From Leucogyrophana mollusca (lineage: Eukaryota; Basidiomycota; Agaricomycetes; Boletales): a stretch of DNA of 32,346 bases. The notes under the pieces were generated by a model. The model was not told the origin of the DNA. It saw only the letters and a list, made by a program, of their open reading frames with translations, and did no database searches. The first letter of the stretch is position 1, and each line of letters starts with the position of its first letter. Shown one piece after another: positions 1 to 9,467 of the stretch. The translations under genes and the position numbers were made by a program. The stretch covers positions 1 to 32,346 of the forward strand of contig MU266610.1 of NCBI GenBank assembly GCA_021014945.1, written 5' to 3'.

Positions 1-320
1 TCCAGTCAAGACTCAGAGATCCTAGTCGGAGATCCTCGCACCCCTCAGACTAGTTCCGCAGGTAGCCTATCTACAAGAGACTCGACCCTCCCGTCCTATT
101 CCCCCACTTGCATTCCAGTAGCCCCACAGCTCAGTAAACAGACTCGCTCGCCGACCGCTCGCACTCACTCGCAAGGTCGCAGCGTCACACAGTCTCGCAC
201 TAGCAGACCGATTGCTTGTTTGTTTGTTCTTTAGGTTTTGGGTTTTGCCTCTAGGCCCGCCCACGAGCGCATCACCGCCATTCTTGCCCTCACAGCTCAG
301 GCTGTTTCCCTCACACACGA
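1..320 (+). other. 5' flank of the first gene, no gene seen
   Basis: The stretch is pyrimidine-rich and ends just before the ATG at 321. Reading frames across it are short or antisense and resemble no family I know. It probably holds the promoter and 5' UTR of the gene at 321; I see no clear TATA box. Confidence 0.4.
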
Positions 321-2653
321 ATGTCTGAGCGTCCATCCCGATCAACCGCTAACAAAAATCCAGCAAAGATTGTACTTGACGCAGCTCCTAAACGACGTAC
401 ATCAGCTCAGAAGAAAGCCAATGATGCAGATGCGGCTGCTAGGAAAGCCGTACTTGCAGAGAATGCTAGAAAAAAGTATCAAAAGGATGTGAATGACATT
501 GCCGCGGCTGAAGACGTACTCAGACAAGAAGATGCACGTTACGGCACCATCCCCTCGGCGAGTTTTTCCATTAGCTCGAAAAAGACAAACGGGCCCAGGA
601 GTTTGGTGCCAGACAAACCACCGGCCCAGAAAGCTCAGGCTCAAGTCCACGGCAACGAAGGTAAGCATGCCCGTTGATGTTGATACCCGTGCCCACATCT
701 ACGCACTAGACATAAGTGAGGAGCGTATAGAGGAATCCGCACCTTACGAGTCCGACGGAGACGATAACGATTTCAAGCCCAATGCGAGCGAGGACGAAGC
801 TGATACCAGTGATGGTTCAGTTGACACAAATGGCTCGATCTCTGATGATGAGGAGACACAGAAAAGAGCTGCGAAGAAAGGCAAACAAAAGAAACAAAAG
901 GTCAATGTGACGCCAAATGAAATGATCCTGAAATCCGACTTACCGTGACATGTTTTCAAAGAAACCAAAGCAACGCTCAACAAGGGAGGCAATTGATGCC
1001 GCGAGAGCAATCCCAGCCATGGCCAGTGCACAGGGGAAGAAACGCAAGGAAATAGACGACAATGAAAGTACTGCAAACACGTAAGTCAACATTTCTTCGC
1101 ACATTGGCCACATATAACTCACCACACATAGAGTGAATGCCAAGCGAACAAAAAGCGGCCAAGCAAGGAATCTTGAATCTGACTGGCGCAAGAAGATCGG
1201 GATCGTAGCTAAAAATGCGAAGGCAAAGAAGTCAACACATGTTTCTAATGACGGAGACGAACCTGATCTTATCCCCACAATCGTCGATCACTCACGGTCT
1301 TCGTCTAGAACATCGATGTCACGGATGACAAATGCATCCAGTGACAACCCTTTGGTTGGAGGAATGTTTGATGATGACGAGCCCACGGAATCTCTATCAG
1401 CTGTTCGAAAGGCAAAGTCCACTGGAGGAAAACCCCAAGCAGACTTGAATCGTGCTCACCAAGGCACCTCCCGAACAACTGGACAGGTATAGTATCAGAT
1501 CTGTCAATACTAATGATATTTCACTGACCTGTGTGTTGATCTTCAAGATGGGAGTAGTGCTCAAGAAAACAGATGTCGACGACGCTGTTGCACAGGCAAG
1601 GGAACATAAGCGCAGCGGCAGTAAGGCGCTCAAGAGTCTCAAAGCTTTCGACTTGCCTTTTACAGAGGACGCTGACCATAAAATATGGGACAGCTTCATC
1701 CGCGCCCTACTTGACTGGGCGGGCACCACTGACGACCCATTTGGCACGAACGAGCATCCGGAGCTGGCTGAACGGCTTCAAGAGCTATGGGACCTATTTT
1801 TCGCGCACTTACCATTGGACATTTCCAATCACCCCGCAATCAAAAAACTGGTATGTTTCCTTCCTCACGAAGTCTCCGTTAAGATTTGACAAGTCTTCGT
1901 AGGCCACCGACCGTCTCAATGACTGGAGAAGCCAATTTGGCAAGAATGCAATTGCCCGCCTCGAAAAGTACTTCAAAGACCCGACCTACCGCAACGATGC
2001 CGAGGCACGGGCAGAATACGTTCAAAAACAGTTGCCTCAAGTCATTGACGGGCAGAGGCGTGTGCCGTTTCTTTACGCAGATCCAGTAGTAAGTTTGTGA
2101 GACTTGTGCACTCCGATACCCTGGGCTCATATATTGCTTTAGAAATAAAAGAAGTCCTGGCTTTCCCCCCTTCTACTCGACATCTTCGTGTGGCACGTCA
2201 AGCGTGTTGGGGACGCATATCAAGTCTTTGGGCGGCCCTCGGGAGCGCTTGCAATGAGTGCGGCAGCTGTGAGTACCCGCCTGGCGAATGTTTCAGCTAT
2301 GTGTCTGATCACTCCGTCCCATGTCACATTAGTTTCAACGTGCGCTTACCCTCTACAAGACTGGCCACAGCAAAAAAGACGAGAAGGACGTGAAAGGCAG
2401 GCGTAAACCGGGTATCGATTTTGATAACATCTGGGGTACTGCGGCGCAAAAATACACCAAGTTTACTACCTCGCTTCCTGACTCAAAGTGGGACTCCATC
2501 CTCGACGTTGTGGGCGCTGTCAACAAATCTTCAAGAACCATCACTCCGCCTGACGAGGACTCATTGGATGATGGCTTCGACATACCGCTCTCGGACGAAG
2601 AAGAGCCTGAAGACGTGGACGAGGATGACAACAGTGGGGATCAAATGGGTTAA
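321..2653 (+). CDS. Agaricomycete-expanded hypothetical protein (possibly DUF6532-type), 8 exons, 645 aa
   Basis: Exons 321-660, 710-906, 962-1080, 1132-1486, 1548-1850, 1903-2088, 2152-2268 and 2333-2653 sum to 646 codons. The second intron (907-961 or 907-970) and the acceptor at 2151 are the least certain junctions; the fourth intron has a TACTAAT branch site. The N-terminal 110 residues are rich in Lys/Ala/Glu and probably coiled coil, followed by a long acidic and Ser-rich low-complexity part with basic KKGKQKKQK-like patches, suggesting a nuclear protein. The C-terminal third is ordered: WHVKRVGDAYQVFGRPSGAL, then RALTLYKTG, a tryptophan-containing helix (IWGTAAQKY) and an acidic tail. 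This layout matches a large agaricomycete family of unknown function that often carries DUF6532; the domain name is from memory and tentative. No function can be assigned. Confidence 0.75.
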
Positions 2654-3379
2654 CTGGTCATGGCACGTCGTCTCAATCTCAGTTCTTTGCATTGACCTGT
2701 TCTAATGTGTTATTCAGAGCAATGGTGCTTACTGATCATGGCCCGTCTTCGTCCCTGTTGTACATAGCCTGCATTGGACTCCAATCGACTTTAACAATAT
2801 ATATATGATTTATACATGCTTCGTTTGTGCTCGTTATGTATCTGAAGACCGTCCTGGCAACAACCTGGAGGTGATCTGAGAGTCCGACTGTCATAGAGCT
2901 GACCTCAGTATACGCTATCTGCCACTGGCAGATTCATCTGACACCAGACAGGCGCCTGGTGCACTGGATGTCCTGGAGCCAGACCTTCCAGGCGCTGCCA
3001 GCCTGAGAACACATTTGCTGGAGTCTTCGACAGGAGAGCCGCGTCTTGCTCTCCTAGCATTGTTCTCCCTGAGACTCTCAGGTATCCCCGGTGGGTAATT
3101 GTTTGATGCAGGGACATCGTCGTTCTCTGGTTTTGCTATTTTTGGTCGCACATAAGATAGGGCTCATGCAAACGCGACCACTATGTGGCGCTGTGACATT
3201 TGTGTGACGGTCAGGTGATCCGGGAGGATAAGTGTGGGCTAAGTACATTAAGCATGGGAGTAGGTACGATATACAAAGAAAAAGACCATTAAAGTACGAC
3301 GAGCTGTAAAGAATGTTATATGACTGTTTAAAACGAGTGAATGGATTAGTAGAGTGGATTAGTATGTGAATAAGTCACT
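2654..3379. other. Intergenic, transposon debris, no intact gene
   Basis: The first 250 bases are the 3' flank of the upstream gene, with an AT-rich run near 2796-2815. From about 2900 to 3150 the minus strand has two overlapping open frames of 70-78 residues, rich in Arg, Ser and Pro; one part of it (3031-3083) recurs in inverted orientation in a PEX3 intron, so this is likely repeat sequence and not a gene. Confidence 0.4.
3031..3083 (-). repeat. Dispersed short repeat, copy 1
   Basis: On the minus strand this 53-base segment matches 15549-15600 on the plus strand with one gap and about six mismatches, including the uninterrupted shared core AGAGCAAGACGCGGCTCTCC. The two copies lie 12.5 kb apart; the second is inside intron 3 of PEX3. 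It looks like the remnant of a transposable element; I cannot name the family. Confidence 0.6.
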
Positions 3380-3545
3380 TCAGAGGCCTGCTGCTGCAAG
3401 TTCTCCCATGATACCCATGGATAAAGTTCGGTGTCCTCGATATCTCTTGTTGGCCCACATCGCCTGCTTGCCGTCAAGACCTTTCCTGTAAGCGTCCATA
3501 AAGCGCAGTGATCGAGTAGCAAACCTGCGTGAATGTACATTAGGA

Positions 3546-3615
3546 TGACAAATCTAAGGAATTCCGGAGTTAGTCCGGAGCTCAGCCGGTGCCCGGAGTT
3601 AGGCAGATAACGACT
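3546..3615 (+). repeat. CCGGAG-rich repeat, compact form (copy 1)
   Basis: These 70 bases are identical, base for base, to 32277-32346 at the far end of the window. It is the left and right ends of the longer element at 3624-3736 joined directly, missing the 51 bases corresponding to 3653-3703. Too short to code; likely a non-autonomous element or a solo terminal repeat fragment. Confidence 0.85.
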
Positions 3616-3623
3616 ATATTCAC

Positions 3624-3742
3624 CTAAGGAATTCCGGAGTTAGTCCGGAGCTACGGTACAGTTAGTAAAGTAGCAATCCTAAGTAACTATAGACTACTCA
3701 CCTCAGCCGGTGCCCGGAGTTAGGCAGATAACGACTGAGGTG
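3624..3742 (+). repeat. CCGGAG-rich repeat, expanded form with hairpin end
   Basis: Starts with the same CTAAGGAATTCCGGAG block as the compact form and ends with the same CCCGGAGTTAGGCAGATAAC block, but carries 51 extra bases between them (3653-3703). The right end is enclosed by an 8-base inverted repeat, CACCTCAG at 3699-3706 and CTGAGGTG at 3735-3742, which could form a hairpin. Confidence 0.75.
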
Positions 3743-3744
3743 CA

Positions 3745-3960
3745 CTACAGTAAAGTAAAACTATATATAGGGCGGAGGTATCGCTCGCTTAGTACTATGG
3801 AGAATAGAGCACAATGGAGAAGTGCAACAATAGTGCTCCGCACAATAGTACACTTACTCCGGACGGTCCGGAGTAGGAGCGCAACTCCTAACTCCGGAGT
3901 TGGTCGGACCATGACTCCTGAGCGTCGGAACGACTCGGAGCTAATGGGTTTTGACATAGG
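3745..3960 (+). repeat. Palindrome-rich tail of the same repeat cluster
   Basis: This AT-then-GC segment holds a perfect 9-base-arm palindrome at 3856-3874 (ACTCCGGAC, one base, GTCCGGAGT) and a second at 3890-3901 (AACTCCGGAGTT). Open frames on both strands are symmetrical products of the palindromes. It resembles the ends of fungal LTR or non-autonomous elements built from CTCCGGA motifs. Confidence 0.5.
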
Positions 3961-4149
3961 AAAGCTGTAATTTACTGTTCTCGCGACACCACAAATTTAT
4001 GACTTACCCGCACATTGTGCACAGTGGGACAGCATCGAGTGCAGCAATATTAATGACATTGCGCTCTATATTGGCCTCAGAATTCAACAGCGGGAATTGA
4101 CAGTAGGTGCGTTTTGCGTGACCCCAGCATTGCTCGATAAATCTGCGGT

Positions 4150-4594
4150 CTTTTCTCTTGTGTTTCGTGGTTGCTTACATTCTCTTTTCCTTCCCCTTTG
4201 TCATCAGAATTGTCGACTTTGAGCTTCTTGGCACGGCCCTTGAGATTGGAAATGCGTGAAAATGTCGAATGCCTCTTCGTCATCCCAGTGGCCAGCGGGA
4301 GCTGGGGGTAGTTATTTCGCTCGAGTTTATCCCTTAGCACACTTGTCATTCATTATGACTCATCACAAATAATTCACTGCTGGGGGTGCAGTAGACTAGG
4401 TAGCACAAATATAAAAAATCGAGAACCTGAGGAATTTCGGGAATGATGATCCTTATAATCCTCAGGTTTTAGATTTCACCATTTTTCGTTGTTATAATTT
4501 CTACACTGTTTTCAGGCAGTTTACTCCCGCCAAACAGGTGTAAGCGTGACAAGAAAGCTCACGTGATAGTGGTCGTATTTGCATGAGTCCTATC
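4150..4594. other. No recognisable gene; small inverted repeat
   Basis: A minus-strand open frame (start 4349) gives a Lys/Glu-rich peptide of no known family and may be part of a lost transposon gene. An inverted repeat with 10-base arms lies at 4424-4433 (AACCTGAGGA) and 4459-4468 (TCCTCAGGTT). The rest is AT-rich and featureless. Confidence 0.35.
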
Positions 4595-6415
4595 TTATAT
4601 TCAATACTCGCTCACCCCTGAATACGCACGACGCGCCCAAATTCGAACATGCGAAGATACGAACTCAATCGCAGCGTATCCCTGAAAACGAAGGTCGGCC
4701 CCACCGTATTGCATGCACTCTTCGTGGACGTGCGGCGCCGCGTCGGATATGAGGTGCATTTCGAGGCGGGCAGGGTCGGATTAGGTGGGTGTTTTCTTGC
4801 AGTCTTTGTTCTGGCCTTTTGTGCTCTCGAAAGTGGGCGGGAGATACCAAACACTTGTTCCTTGGTGCCCGGACACTCGTCGCACAGGAACCGGCCGCTC
4901 GCCGATTTTCTGTATGGAACACGGGTCGGCTTAGGTGTGTTTGTGCACGCGTCGACTCCATGCGTTGGTGTGCTTGTCGAAGGGGTACTGGTGCTCGGGT
5001 CGTTGGAGTAGGGGTTCCAGGACTTCCAGGGGTCGGATAGGGTCATTCCGGGGGTCTTACATAGCGTATATAGCATGGTTCTGTCCTGTTCGTGTCTCCA
5101 TCCTCCATCCCGCTATAGGATCATCCTTGTGTCCGCTCGGCCTACTCCATCGTTGACACACCAGTCCACTTGGTGTTTATGTTGGAACCCTCGTCGATCA
5201 GAGTGTCCGGGTGTTTGAACGCTTGTCTTCCGGATGGATGTTTGGTTGTGCACTGGTAGCGTCTAGTGCCCGCACGATCATCGGTATGACGCTTGGCGTC
5301 TCGTCGGTGGCATTTGACTCCTGGTGCAAAGGGTACGAGCGGGATATTCCGTTTAGGCCTTCATCGCCCGGGGGTGCTGCGAGCACGCGTCACATGTGAT
5401 GGGTGTTCGATCACTCGTCAACTCAGGTGTTAAACTCGCTGTTTTGGCCAGTCGGCAATTATGGTGTTTGAGTACTCGTCGAGTAGGGTGTTTGAACGCT
5501 CGTTGGTTGATGTCAATCCCCTTACTTCCCTTCTCTTTTCCTTTCTTATCTCCGACCCAAACGGCCTCTCCAACGCTCACTGAACAACCCCACGGCTTCC
5601 TCTCCTCCCTCCCCCCTTCAACGCCTGAGACCACCGCCCACGTCCTCCGCACAGGGTGGAGCGCCGCCGCACACGGATACCCAACTGCACCCGCCGTCTC
5701 TCCTCGAAGGTGCCCATGTCTTCTCATCACCCTCCCGCGAGCCGTCCTCCCCAATTTCCCTCTCTTCGCATACGCCTCTTCCACACACACTACGCACGCC
5801 CCCGACCCGCACTTCACCGGGCTCCTGGCGCAAACGCGCTCGTACCTCCTCTCCCCGGACTTCGCAGCCGTCCTCGAGGCCGCGCTCGACCGTGCGACGG
5901 AGGTGCTCATTGAGGGCCTGAGGGGGCAGATATTTGTGGATAGCGCGGGGGGGATGAACGATGGGACCGTTGTAGGTGGTGGCGATGAGGCTAGGGGAGG
6001 GGATGTGGGTGAGAATGTGTACAGCCAGCTGCAGAGGGCGAGCGCAAGGGAGGAGGAAGTGAAAGTCCGTTTAACGAGTCTGTTACCGAGCCTGGCGAGG
6101 TGGAGCCAGCTTGCGCTGAAAGTGTGAGCCTCCTATCTGATTGCCTGATTGCCTTTCCTCTCGCTTCCCCGTCTGCGTCTTTCTCGCAGATTATCTGTCC
6201 ATACGGACGTGTTAGCTGCCTCGGTCTTGCGCACTTTTTTTCCGCCTTTTCTTTCTTCTTGGTGTCGGTTACATCTATGCCTCGCTGGGCTGCAGTGTGC
6301 GCTCTACGCTTCGCGCGCCATAGCTCGGGAGCGACTTCCGCCAATCGATCCACCTGTAGCTCGTTTGCCGTCGATCGATCACGCTGTGTTGACTCTGTTG
6401 ACCGATTCGCTGCAA
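4595..6415 (+). pseudogene. PEX3 pseudogene A (3' half: end of intron 3 to intron 5)
   Basis: Colinear with the intact PEX3 on the opposite strand: end of intron 3 (4595-4674), exon 4 (from 4675, reading VSLKTKVGPT then DVRRRV), intron 4 (about 4780-5590), exon 5 (about 5595-6122) and much of intron 5 (to about 6415). It is broken. Exon 4 has lost one base in its last 23, exon 5 has gained one base relative to the intact copy at the CTCCGCACAGG site near 5647-5657 (the intact copy reads CTCGCACAGG), and the last 24 or so bases of exon 5 before the donor are deleted, so the frame ends in TGA at 6125-6127. Later parts of exon 5 are back in frame (LLSPDFAAVLEA, RATEVLIEGLRG, LLPSLARWSQLAL), which makes a long but misleading open frame from 5396. 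Exons 1-3 and 6 are absent. Diverged by many substitutions, so the duplication is not recent. Confidence 0.85.
4790..5520 (+). repeat. Degenerate minisatellite in intron 4 of PEX3 pseudogene A
   Basis: The intron is filled with irregular repeats built around ACTCGTCGA, TTGTTCAAACGC-like and GTGTTTGAACGCTCG-like motifs about 25-40 bases apart. The same kind of repeat fills intron 4 of the intact PEX3 on the other strand (14006-15140), so it was present before the duplication. Confidence 0.6.
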
Positions 6416-6513
6416 ACGTCTCGGAAGCACAAGCACCAGCTCTCCTCACATAAAACCTGGCTCACCGAGTGAACACTATCGTACCATACGCAAACTTCGA
6501 CACCATTTCCAAC

Positions 6514-7056
6514 GGGCCCAGAACGCGCACCGGAAGCCGTTGAGAGAAAGAACAAACCATCACCTTGATTGAAACCCCAGCAAAGTATCTGCATGAGCCA
6601 CGCGGGAGCAGCAGAATATGACATGGGAGTACATCAAAACTCGGTCGACGCGTGCGACCCGATTCATAAGAGACAGATCTCTTCCCAGCCTCTTGTTCAA
6701 CGGGGAATCCTTTGGCCTGCATGGCCCAAGTCACGTACGAGGCGTATGATCTGCCAACGAGTTTATGGAGCGCTGGGGTCTGGATTTGCAATAAGTGTCG
6801 GAGAGCGACAGCATGAACGACACGCATGATCGGTTTTTGTTGGTTCTTGTCTGCGCGATATAGATGAGGACGAGGGCTGTGAGGGCAGTGTAACAATTAG
6901 CCAGAGCTACACCTGTAATTACGAGCGAGCAATGGAGGAACGAAACGACTACATCCTTCTTGCAGTGATCAGTTGAAGAAATGCGGAGATGGACCGGGCG
7001 AGGTTGCACTTAGCATAACCGATCAGCAAAACGACTCGAGACTAGCCAACGCCTGA
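6514..7056 (+). repeat. Dispersed element X, copy 1
   Basis: Matches 23766-24358 in the same orientation along its length, with substitutions and small indels; shared landmarks are GGGCCCAGAACGCGCAC at the left end, GAGAAAGAACAAA, AACGGGGAAT, CAGCCAGAGCTACAC-like and GATCAGCAAAAC near the right end. On the minus strand both copies keep a partly similar reading frame of some 60 residues, so it may derive from a duplicated gene; no family is recognised. Here it lies exactly between PEX3 pseudogenes A and B. Confidence 0.7.
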
Positions 7057-7099
7057 AATAAAGCCAGTCAACGGTTGGCGCATCAACTTGAAGTGGGGT

Positions 7100-7690
7100 C
7101 CATTGGTCACGTTGGGTCCACAACAACTGATATCTACGATTTTCAAACCCCATAACAGCGGAGCTTCTACGCATACTTACGTAACTCGTAACTCTTCCTC
7201 CCTCTTCTCTCCCACCACAATTTCTCGCATTGAAGCCATCGACCTGCCTTGTGCTCGACAGTGCACGGAAGTATCCTCATGCGCGCCGACATGGGCTGGC
7301 AGGCCCCCCCGGTTGCAGGAATGTTATCAGCCAGTATGTGAGCGGGCACCTGGAGGGGGTGAAGGATAAAGTCGGGTTTGGGCGGGAATGGGAGCTAGGT
7401 GGACCAGAGGGCGGGGAGTAGTGGCACGTGGTCGGATGTAGGGGGTGTGTCAGTGTCCGGATTAGGTTCTGGATCGGCGTGGCACCAAACACATACGATG
7501 CCGCCAAAACGCGAATTCACGATCACGATCACAGCCTATCCCTGAAAACGAAAGCTGGTCCCATCAAATTGCACGCGCTCTTCGCGGAGGTGCGGCGTCG
7601 AGTCGAGTACGAAGTGCCTTTTCAGTGCGGAGAGAGACGCATTAGGTGGGTGCTTCCTTGCACTTTTTGTTCTTGCAAGCCATTCGCTGA
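7100..7690 (+). pseudogene. PEX3 pseudogene B (promoter, exon 1, scraps of exon 2, exon 4)
   Basis: The 5' flank (7100-7240) matches the PEX3 promoter at 17160-17340 on the other strand. Exon 1 homology runs 7250-7370 (CTCGACAGTGCACG, then frames giving RRHGL and SQYVSGHLE), but the start codon is GTG and a frameshift breaks it. At about 7373 the sequence jumps into the middle of exon 2 (GGGCGGGAATGGGAGCTAGG to 7470), then at about 7510 into the end of intron 3 and exon 4 (LSLKTKAGP, EVRRRVEYEV) and the first 45 bases of intron 4. Large internal deletions and lost frame make it non-functional. Together with pseudogene A and element X it looks like the junction of two formerly tandem PEX3 copies. 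Confidence 0.8.
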
Positions 7691-8193
7691 AAACCAGGCG
7701 GTTAGAAACAACTCGGCTCCGAACCCAGTCTCTGTCTCTCTTTCGATCGTTGAATACATTAACGGCGAACTTTTGCGAGGCCGTCAGAGAAGCGATTCAA
7801 CTACAAGCACTGCTTCGATACGCTGATCAGGGTGAGTGTGTTGCCTTGTGTGTTCTGTTGCGTTGATGATGACGATGTGAGGTGTTAGCTTTGCGTCGTG
7901 GAGTGTGTACCTTCACTTCGTCATGCGGTCTTTTGCGTTCGTCGTGCACGCTGTCTTTCGTGCTATCACACTTTTTATTCATCCTACTACGAGCACCTTG
8001 TACGTACAAACAACAACGTCAGAGAAAAGTGTCTATCTCCTAGACGCAGACGAAAGGAACAAAACTCGGGCTCAAGCTGTATCAATCCCCACCGCCATCG
8101 CAATAACAAGAAGCCTGTGAACTTCAGTGGGCACTCGGGGCATGTTGGTGTCGGACATTGCTTACCTGCCATCTGCCATCTCCAGACAGTGGT
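7691..8193. other. Intergenic between pseudogene B and aegerolysin, no gene seen
   Basis: Several overlapping frames of 60-156 residues exist on both strands but show no domain, splice pattern or repeat match. The right end would be the 3' UTR of the aegerolysin gene on the minus strand. Confidence 0.35.
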
Positions 8194-8656
8194 TCATTCA
8201 TTGTATGCGACCTTGATTGCGATGTTTCCGAGAGGACCAGGGCCCGGGTTCCACGGCCCATTGGTTACAATGTACCCCCTATTCACATCCTGGACCTCAA
8301 AGTTGTTGGTAGATGAACCCCACGGGCAGTTCCAGTACAAAGAGCAAATTTTGGTTGTGTCGTCATAAAGGTCAATGCTGCCCTCGATTCCGGAGGGAAC
8401 ACCGGAGCGATCGCGGGACGAAACTGATCGCTCTGAGCCAGGAGGAATGACGATCTTATCGATTTCCTCCGGGGAGACCACTCTGCCATCCTGATAAAAC
8501 TCTCCCCTGTGAAGTTGCAAATCGTCATCAGAGAGCATCTTCGGCTGCTCGAGAAACTGGTACGTACCCATCGATTTTTGCATTCTGAATCTTGATCGGA
8601 CTTTTGAGGGAGTTTGTGATCTCAAGGACCACCCACTCTGTAGACCCGTCCGACAT
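8194..8656 (-). CDS. Aegerolysin family protein, 2 exons, 133 aa
   Basis: Exon 1 is 8656-8568 and exon 2 is 8506-8194, joined by a 61-nt GT-AG intron (GTACGT donor, CACAG acceptor); the sum is 134 codons. The 133-residue length is normal for aegerolysins (PF06355), small beta-sandwich proteins that bind membrane lipids such as sphingolipid/sterol mixtures. Seen in the sequence: an N-terminal strand WVVLEITNS, the IPPGSERSV strand, the SGVPSGIEGSIDLYDD turn, the hallmark YWNCPWGSSTNN motif and a C-terminal beta strand ending IAIKVAYNE. No signal peptide, as is usual in this family. The start is the ATG at 8656, about 95 bases downstream of a TATA-like box. It is divergent to the MACPF-like gene at 9996, the arrangement of known two-component pore-forming pairs. 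The domain call is firm; the lipid target is unknown. Confidence 0.85.
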
Positions 8657-8751
8657 AATCAGTGAGAGAGGCTGGTAAGAATGGAAAAAAAGTGTTTGTT
8701 CAACTGTAGAATTTGGGCAAAGGTGTTGGTGCTGGAGTGAGATTCGTGGAG

Positions 8752-8760
8752 GCTTATATG
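8752..8760 (-). promoter_or_regulatory. TATA-like box of the aegerolysin gene
   Basis: The minus strand reads CATATAAGC here, about 95 bases upstream of the ATG at 8656, a plausible TATA position for a fungal gene. Confidence 0.45.
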
Positions 8761-9467
8761 CCATCCACCAGGAGCCGTCGGCCACTCTCAACGGCGAATC
8801 TTGATCACCAACATAAAGATCAAGGTTTCGGCTCGAGCACGCATAGGGTGCAGTGCGGCCGTGTGCAGAATGTTCGTATTTCGCTTGCGCAGTGTTGACT
8901 GATGTGAGTGCGATAGTTGCCTTATAATGCTTACCGTACATTCGCACTTTTACTGATCCCCATCCAGCTCGTTGGAATCGATCCGCTGCCGGAGACCGGC
9001 CACGTGGCTGGGGTGGTGAAGCCTGCGCGAGGTGGGAAACAATAACGTCTCAATGTCATGGCCGTCGCAGCTCAATTCACACAGTTTCTATATTCCCAGG
9101 TATACGAGCGCTCGTTATGTTCACTGCAGCGATCGAGCCACGGAAATCATCCCAAGGTCTTCCACGCTGCATCGAGTCAATTTGATTTGTACAGAAGCAC
9201 CTAGAACTCAAAGTTCGCTTTCCAGTCAGAAGATGCAGCCCCTCACTCGTAAATCAGCAAATACCATTACGCGCGGTGCCTTCCCCGGACTTTACTGGAT
9301 TTGCAAGGTTTATCAATCCCACTGTCGAACATTGCGGTTGATGAAGTCAAGCTCGCCATGCTCCACTCAGTGGAGTGGATGTATAGACGGGTGTTCACTT
9401 GCAGAGGTGAGATTGCCAAGTTGTAAGGATGGAGCTACCGTCTAGGCTGATGAAAGTCCGTTCGTTT

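Larger units (their letters stand above)
3380..4149 (-). pseudogene. C-terminal fragment of a fungal DDE-type transposase, split by a repeat in its intron
   Basis: Two blocks read as one protein end. Block 1 (about 4149 to 4008) contains FIEQCWGHAKRTY and a helix ending LDAVPLCTMC; block 2 (3524 to 3380, TGA at 3382-3380) contains RFMDAYRKGLDGKQ and KRYRGHR. They join in phase through a donor at 4007 (GTAAGT) and an acceptor CAG at 3527-3525. This order (FIEQ-WG-AKR, a LxAVPL helix, RFMxAYRxGL, KRYxxHR) is the tail of DDE-superfamily endonucleases common in agaricomycete genomes. The catalytic core upstream is not seen, so the copy is dead or only an end fragment. The 480-base intron is almost entirely the CCGGAG-rich repeats at 3546-3960. 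Upstream in another frame lies a lysine-rich stretch (4349-4150) that I cannot place. Confidence 0.6.

Noticed and set aside
4612..5076. 154-residue minus-strand frame
   Set aside because: It is antisense to exon 4 and the repeat-filled intron of PEX3 pseudogene A and has the low-complexity Thr/Pro look of a translated minisatellite.
5396..6127. 243-residue open frame as an intact gene
   Set aside because: Its first 65 residues translate the intron of PEX3 pseudogene A, and the rest is exon 5 with an upstream frameshift and a deleted end.
9032..9445. 137-residue plus-strand frame in the divergent promoter
   Set aside because: No domain and unlikely composition; only a short stretch in another frame (9282-9426) looks protein-like.
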